From the NCBI RefSeq assembly GCF_011065935.2, contig NZ_JAAMNH020000001.1, forward strand, positions 703,001 to 767,000: a stretch of DNA of 64,000 bases. The letters run 5' to 3'. Shown piece by piece: positions 62,110 to 64,000 of this stretch. A model generated the notes under the pieces. The model ran no database searches. It was given only the letters and a program-made list of their open reading frames with translations, and was not told the DNA's origin. Position numbers and translations under genes: made by a program. Numbering within the stretch: the stretch's first letter is position 1; the number at the start of each line of letters is the position of its first letter. This stretch comes from Clostridium estertheticum (GTDB taxonomy: Bacteria; Bacillota; Clostridia; Clostridiales; Clostridiaceae).

Positions 62110-63828
62110 ATGTCAATGTTTTGTTATCAATGTCAAGAAGCAGCTAATTGCAAGGGTTGTACGGTAAAGGGAGTTTGTGGTAAGACTGAAGACCTTGCAA
62201 AGGCTCAGGACTTGCTAATTTACATAACTAAAGGAATATCTGTATACAGTGTTAAGGCTAGAGCTAATGGTATAGTTAATAAGGAAGTAGATAATTTTAT
62301 AATGGAAAGTTTATTTGCAACTATAACTAATGCAAATTTCGATAGAAATGTATTTATTGAAAGAATCAGAAAAGGATTAAGCTTAAGGGAAGAAATAAAA
62401 GGGCAGCTTCTTAAAGCTGGTGTTAAGTTAAGCGATAAAGGCGAAAATGCTAGTTGGCTTAGCAAAATATTAAATACCTTTGGGCTTGGCAAAGAAGAGG
62501 AATTAAACCTACCAGATGCAGCGGTTTGGTTTTCTAACGACTTAAAAGCCTTTGATGAAAAAGCCGGCAAAGTTGGCGTGCTTTCAACAGAGAATGAAGA
62601 TATAAGATCTTTAAGAGAATTATTGATTTATGGACTTAAAGGTATGGCTGCATATGCTAAGCATGCTGATAATCTTGGATACAATGAAGATGGTCTCCAT
62701 GCGTTTACTCAAAAGGGGTTAGCTTCTACTTTAGACGATACTTTGGGGGTAGATGAACTTGTAGCTTTAGTACTTGAATGTGGTAAGTACGGTGTGGATG
62801 CAATGGCATTACTTGACAAGGCTAACACTTCTAGTTATGGAAATCCAGAAATAACAAAAGTTAATATAGGAGTTAAAAATAATCCTGGTATATTAATTAG
62901 TGGACATGATTTAAAGGATATGGAAGAGTTATTAAAGCAGACAGAAGGTACTGGCATAGATATCTATACTCATAGTGAAATGCTTCCAGCTAATTATTAT
63001 CCTGCATTTAAAAAGTACAAGCACTTGGTAGGTAATTATGGGAATGCATGGTGGAAGCAGAATCAGGAATTTGAAAGCTTCAACGGACCAATACTTATGA
63101 CTACAAACTGTATCGTAACTCCAAAAGCATCTTATAAAGATAGGATATACACTACAGGAGTAACAGGATTTGCAGGTGTTAAGCACATAGCAGATGGAAT
63201 TGATGGAGGAGCAAAAGATTTTTCTCAAATAATTAAACAAGCTAAAAATAGCAACGCACCTGTGGAAATTGAAAAGGGTGAAATAGTAGGAGGCTTTGCT
63301 CATAATCAAGTGATAGCTCTTGCAGATAAGATTGTAGACGCTGTTAAAACTGGAGCAATAAAGAGATTCTTTGTAATGGCAGGTTGTGATGGAAGAATGA
63401 AGAGTAGAGATTACTACACAGAATTTGCTGAAAAATTACCAAAGGATGCAGTTATACTTACAGCAGGTTGTGCAAAATATAAATATAACAAATTAAATTT
63501 AGGTGATATTGGTGGAATTCCAAGAGTATTGGATGCTGGACAATGTAACGATTCATACTCATTAGTAGTGATAGCACTTAAACTAAAAGAAGTATTTGAA
63601 TTAGACGACATAAATGAACTTCCAATTTCTTACAACATTGCATGGTACGAGCAAAAAGCAGTTATAGTATTACTTGCATTGTTACATTTAGGCGTTAAAA
63701 AAATTCATTTAGGACCAACTCTGCCAGCCTTTTTATCGCCAAACGTGGTAAAGGTATTGGTTGACAACTTTGGAATTGCTGGAATAACAAATGCAGATGA
63801 CGATATAAAGATGTTCATGGAGGGCTAA
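62110..63828 (+). CDS. hcp: Hybrid cluster protein (hydroxylamine reductase)
   Basis: The 572-aa protein has the N-terminal Cys motif for the first cluster (CYQCQEAANCKGCTVKGVCG) and the hybrid Fe-S-O cluster ligands further on (GHDLKDM; TTNCIV; AGCDGR; TAGCAKYKYN; GQCNDSYS). Hcp reduces NO to N2O or hydroxylamine to ammonia and protects against nitrosative stress. ATG 62110 follows GGAGGGTGAT; GTG 62101 overlaps that site. The Crp/Fnr-type palindrome upstream fits its known control by HcpR-like regulators. Confidence 0.94.
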   Translation: MSMFCYQCQEAANCKGCTVKGVCGKTEDLAKAQDLLIYITKGISVYSVKARANGIVNKEVDNFIMESLFATITNANFDRNVFIERIRKGLSLREEIKGQLLKAGVKLSDKGENASWLSKILNTFGLGKEEELNLPDAAVWFSNDLKAFDEKAGKVGVLSTENEDIRSLRELLIYGLKGMAAYAKHADNLGYNEDGLHAFTQKGLASTLDDTLGVDELVALVLECGKYGVDAMALLDKANTSSYGNPEITKVNIGVKNNPGILISGHDLKDMEELLKQTEGTGIDIYTHSEMLPANYYPAFKKYKHLVGNYGNAWWKQNQEFESFNGPILMTTNCIVTPKASYKDRIYTTGVTGFAGVKHIADGIDGGAKDFSQIIKQAKNSNAPVEIEKGEIVGGFAHNQVIALADKIVDAVKTGAIKRFFVMAGCDGRMKSRDYYTEFAEKLPKDAVILTAGCAKYKYNKLNLGDIGGIPRVLDAGQCNDSYSLVVIALKLKEVFELDDINELPISYNIAWYEQKAVIVLLALLHLGVKKIHLGPTLPAFLSPNVVKVLVDNFGIAGITNADDDIKMFMEG

Positions 63829-63860
63829 TAATTAGAATCCTCGAATTACCTTAATTTAAA

Positions 63861-63896
63861 AAAATGCTAAAGCTGAGAAGCTTTAGCATTTTTACA
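63861..63896 (+). terminator. Rho-independent terminator after hcp
   Basis: AAAATGCTAAAGCT (63861-63874) pairs with AGCTTTAGCATTTT (63879-63892) with a T-run after it. Confidence 0.88.
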
Positions 63897-63901
63897 TTTA
63901 C

Positions 63902-63936
63902 TGCCACCCACATGCCACTTGCCATGTGGGTGGCAC
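63902..63936. repeat. Dispersed palindromic repeat, copy 6
   Basis: Perfect 13-bp arms TGCCACCCACATG (63902-63914) and CATGTGGGTGGCA (63923-63935) around CCACTTGC. It is followed by TTAGGATT as is copy 4. Confidence 0.82.
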
Positions 63937-63947
63937 TTAGGATTCAA

Positions 63948-64000
63948 CTATCTTTTTAATTTATCTAATAACTCCTCTACAGATATATTAGATAAATCAA
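63948..64000 (-). CDS. 3' end of an NADH:rubredoxin reductase-like gene (continues beyond the window)
   Basis: The frame reads DLSNISVEELLDKLKR and ends at TAG (complement 63948-63950). It is nearly the same as the end of the truncated copy at 55499 (DLSNISADELLDKLKR). Only the last 17 codons are visible; the rest lies to the right of the window. Confidence 0.75.
   Translation of the reverse strand, partial: DLSNISVEELLDKLKR

Noticed and set aside
25984..63936. Repeated palindromes as a possible CRISPR array
   Set aside because: Copies are kilobases apart with no regular spacers and no cas genes.

Overview
This is AT-rich DNA from a strictly anaerobic Firmicute, most probably Clostridium sensu stricto. 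The signs are strong AGGAGG-type ribosome binding sites, frequent TTG/GTG starts, short intergenic hairpin terminators, oxygen- and nitrosative-defence proteins typical of anaerobes (rubrerythrin, rubredoxin, flavodiiron protein, hybrid cluster protein), an anaerobic sulfite reductase, and a selenium-dependent molybdenum hydroxylase system. I saw no rRNA, tRNA or CRISPR array.

Positions 1-12160 hold a purine/hydantoin nitrogen island. It contains a fused 2Fe-2S/molybdopterin hydroxylase of the selenium-dependent xanthine dehydrogenase type, its accessory genes (yqeC, mocA, yqeB, xdhC-like, a MoeA-like protein), diaminopropionate ammonia-lyase, a dihydropyrimidinase/hydantoinase and a PucR-type regulator. 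The likely FAD subunit of the first enzyme lies about 22 kb away, at 24994-25848.

Positions 12276-24666 form the most intriguing block. It runs AllH-AllF-AllG (a carbamoyltransferase-type trio), a cyclase-family hydrolase, a GNAT-like protein, a thiolase-like protein whose nucleophilic Cys is replaced by Pro, its zinc-ribbon/OB partner, a three-subunit molybdenum hydroxylase, and a permease that closely resembles UraA. The content fits an anaerobic oxidative pyrimidine route: uracil import, hydroxylation to barbiturate, ring opening to ureidomalonate, then phosphorolysis to carbamoyl phosphate. Ureidomalonate is the one-CH2-longer homologue of oxalurate, the known AllFGH substrate. This is inference, not proof.

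Positions 26194-35630 hold lrgAB, an unknown 188-aa protein, two ABC exporters, an AgrC-like kinase with a LytTR regulator, and an XRE/DUF6773-like pair with a 43-aa membrane peptide. Positions 35976-39404 encode pyruvate carboxylase. Positions 39600-47158 hold two related sugar cassettes (CRE-like site, decayed alpha/beta-hydrolase, GH3 enzyme) around an AraC-GH39 fusion protein. Positions 47300-53687 hold an AcuI-like reductase, a truncated FTR1 gene behind a Fur-like box, ynfA, a TnpB-only IS605-type element that splits a DUF6143-like gene, and a FAD/Rieske oxidoreductase.

Positions 53983-64000 form a redox/nitrogen-stress region: fprA, a DUF1450 protein, a truncated NADH:rubredoxin-reductase-like gene, a Crp/Fnr regulator, a formate/nitrite transporter, rubrerythrin, rubredoxin, asrABC and hcp. 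Palindromes of the form GTRAY-N4-RTYAC lie exactly at -41.5 from good -10 boxes for asrA and hcp, with a similar site before the transporter, suggesting a local Crp/Fnr regulon. The DNA just downstream of the regulator gene looks like the asr locus with asrABC removed, evidence of a past duplication and deletion.

A family of about 36-bp palindromes (arms GTGCCACCCAC / GTGGGTGGCAC) occurs six times between genes across the window.
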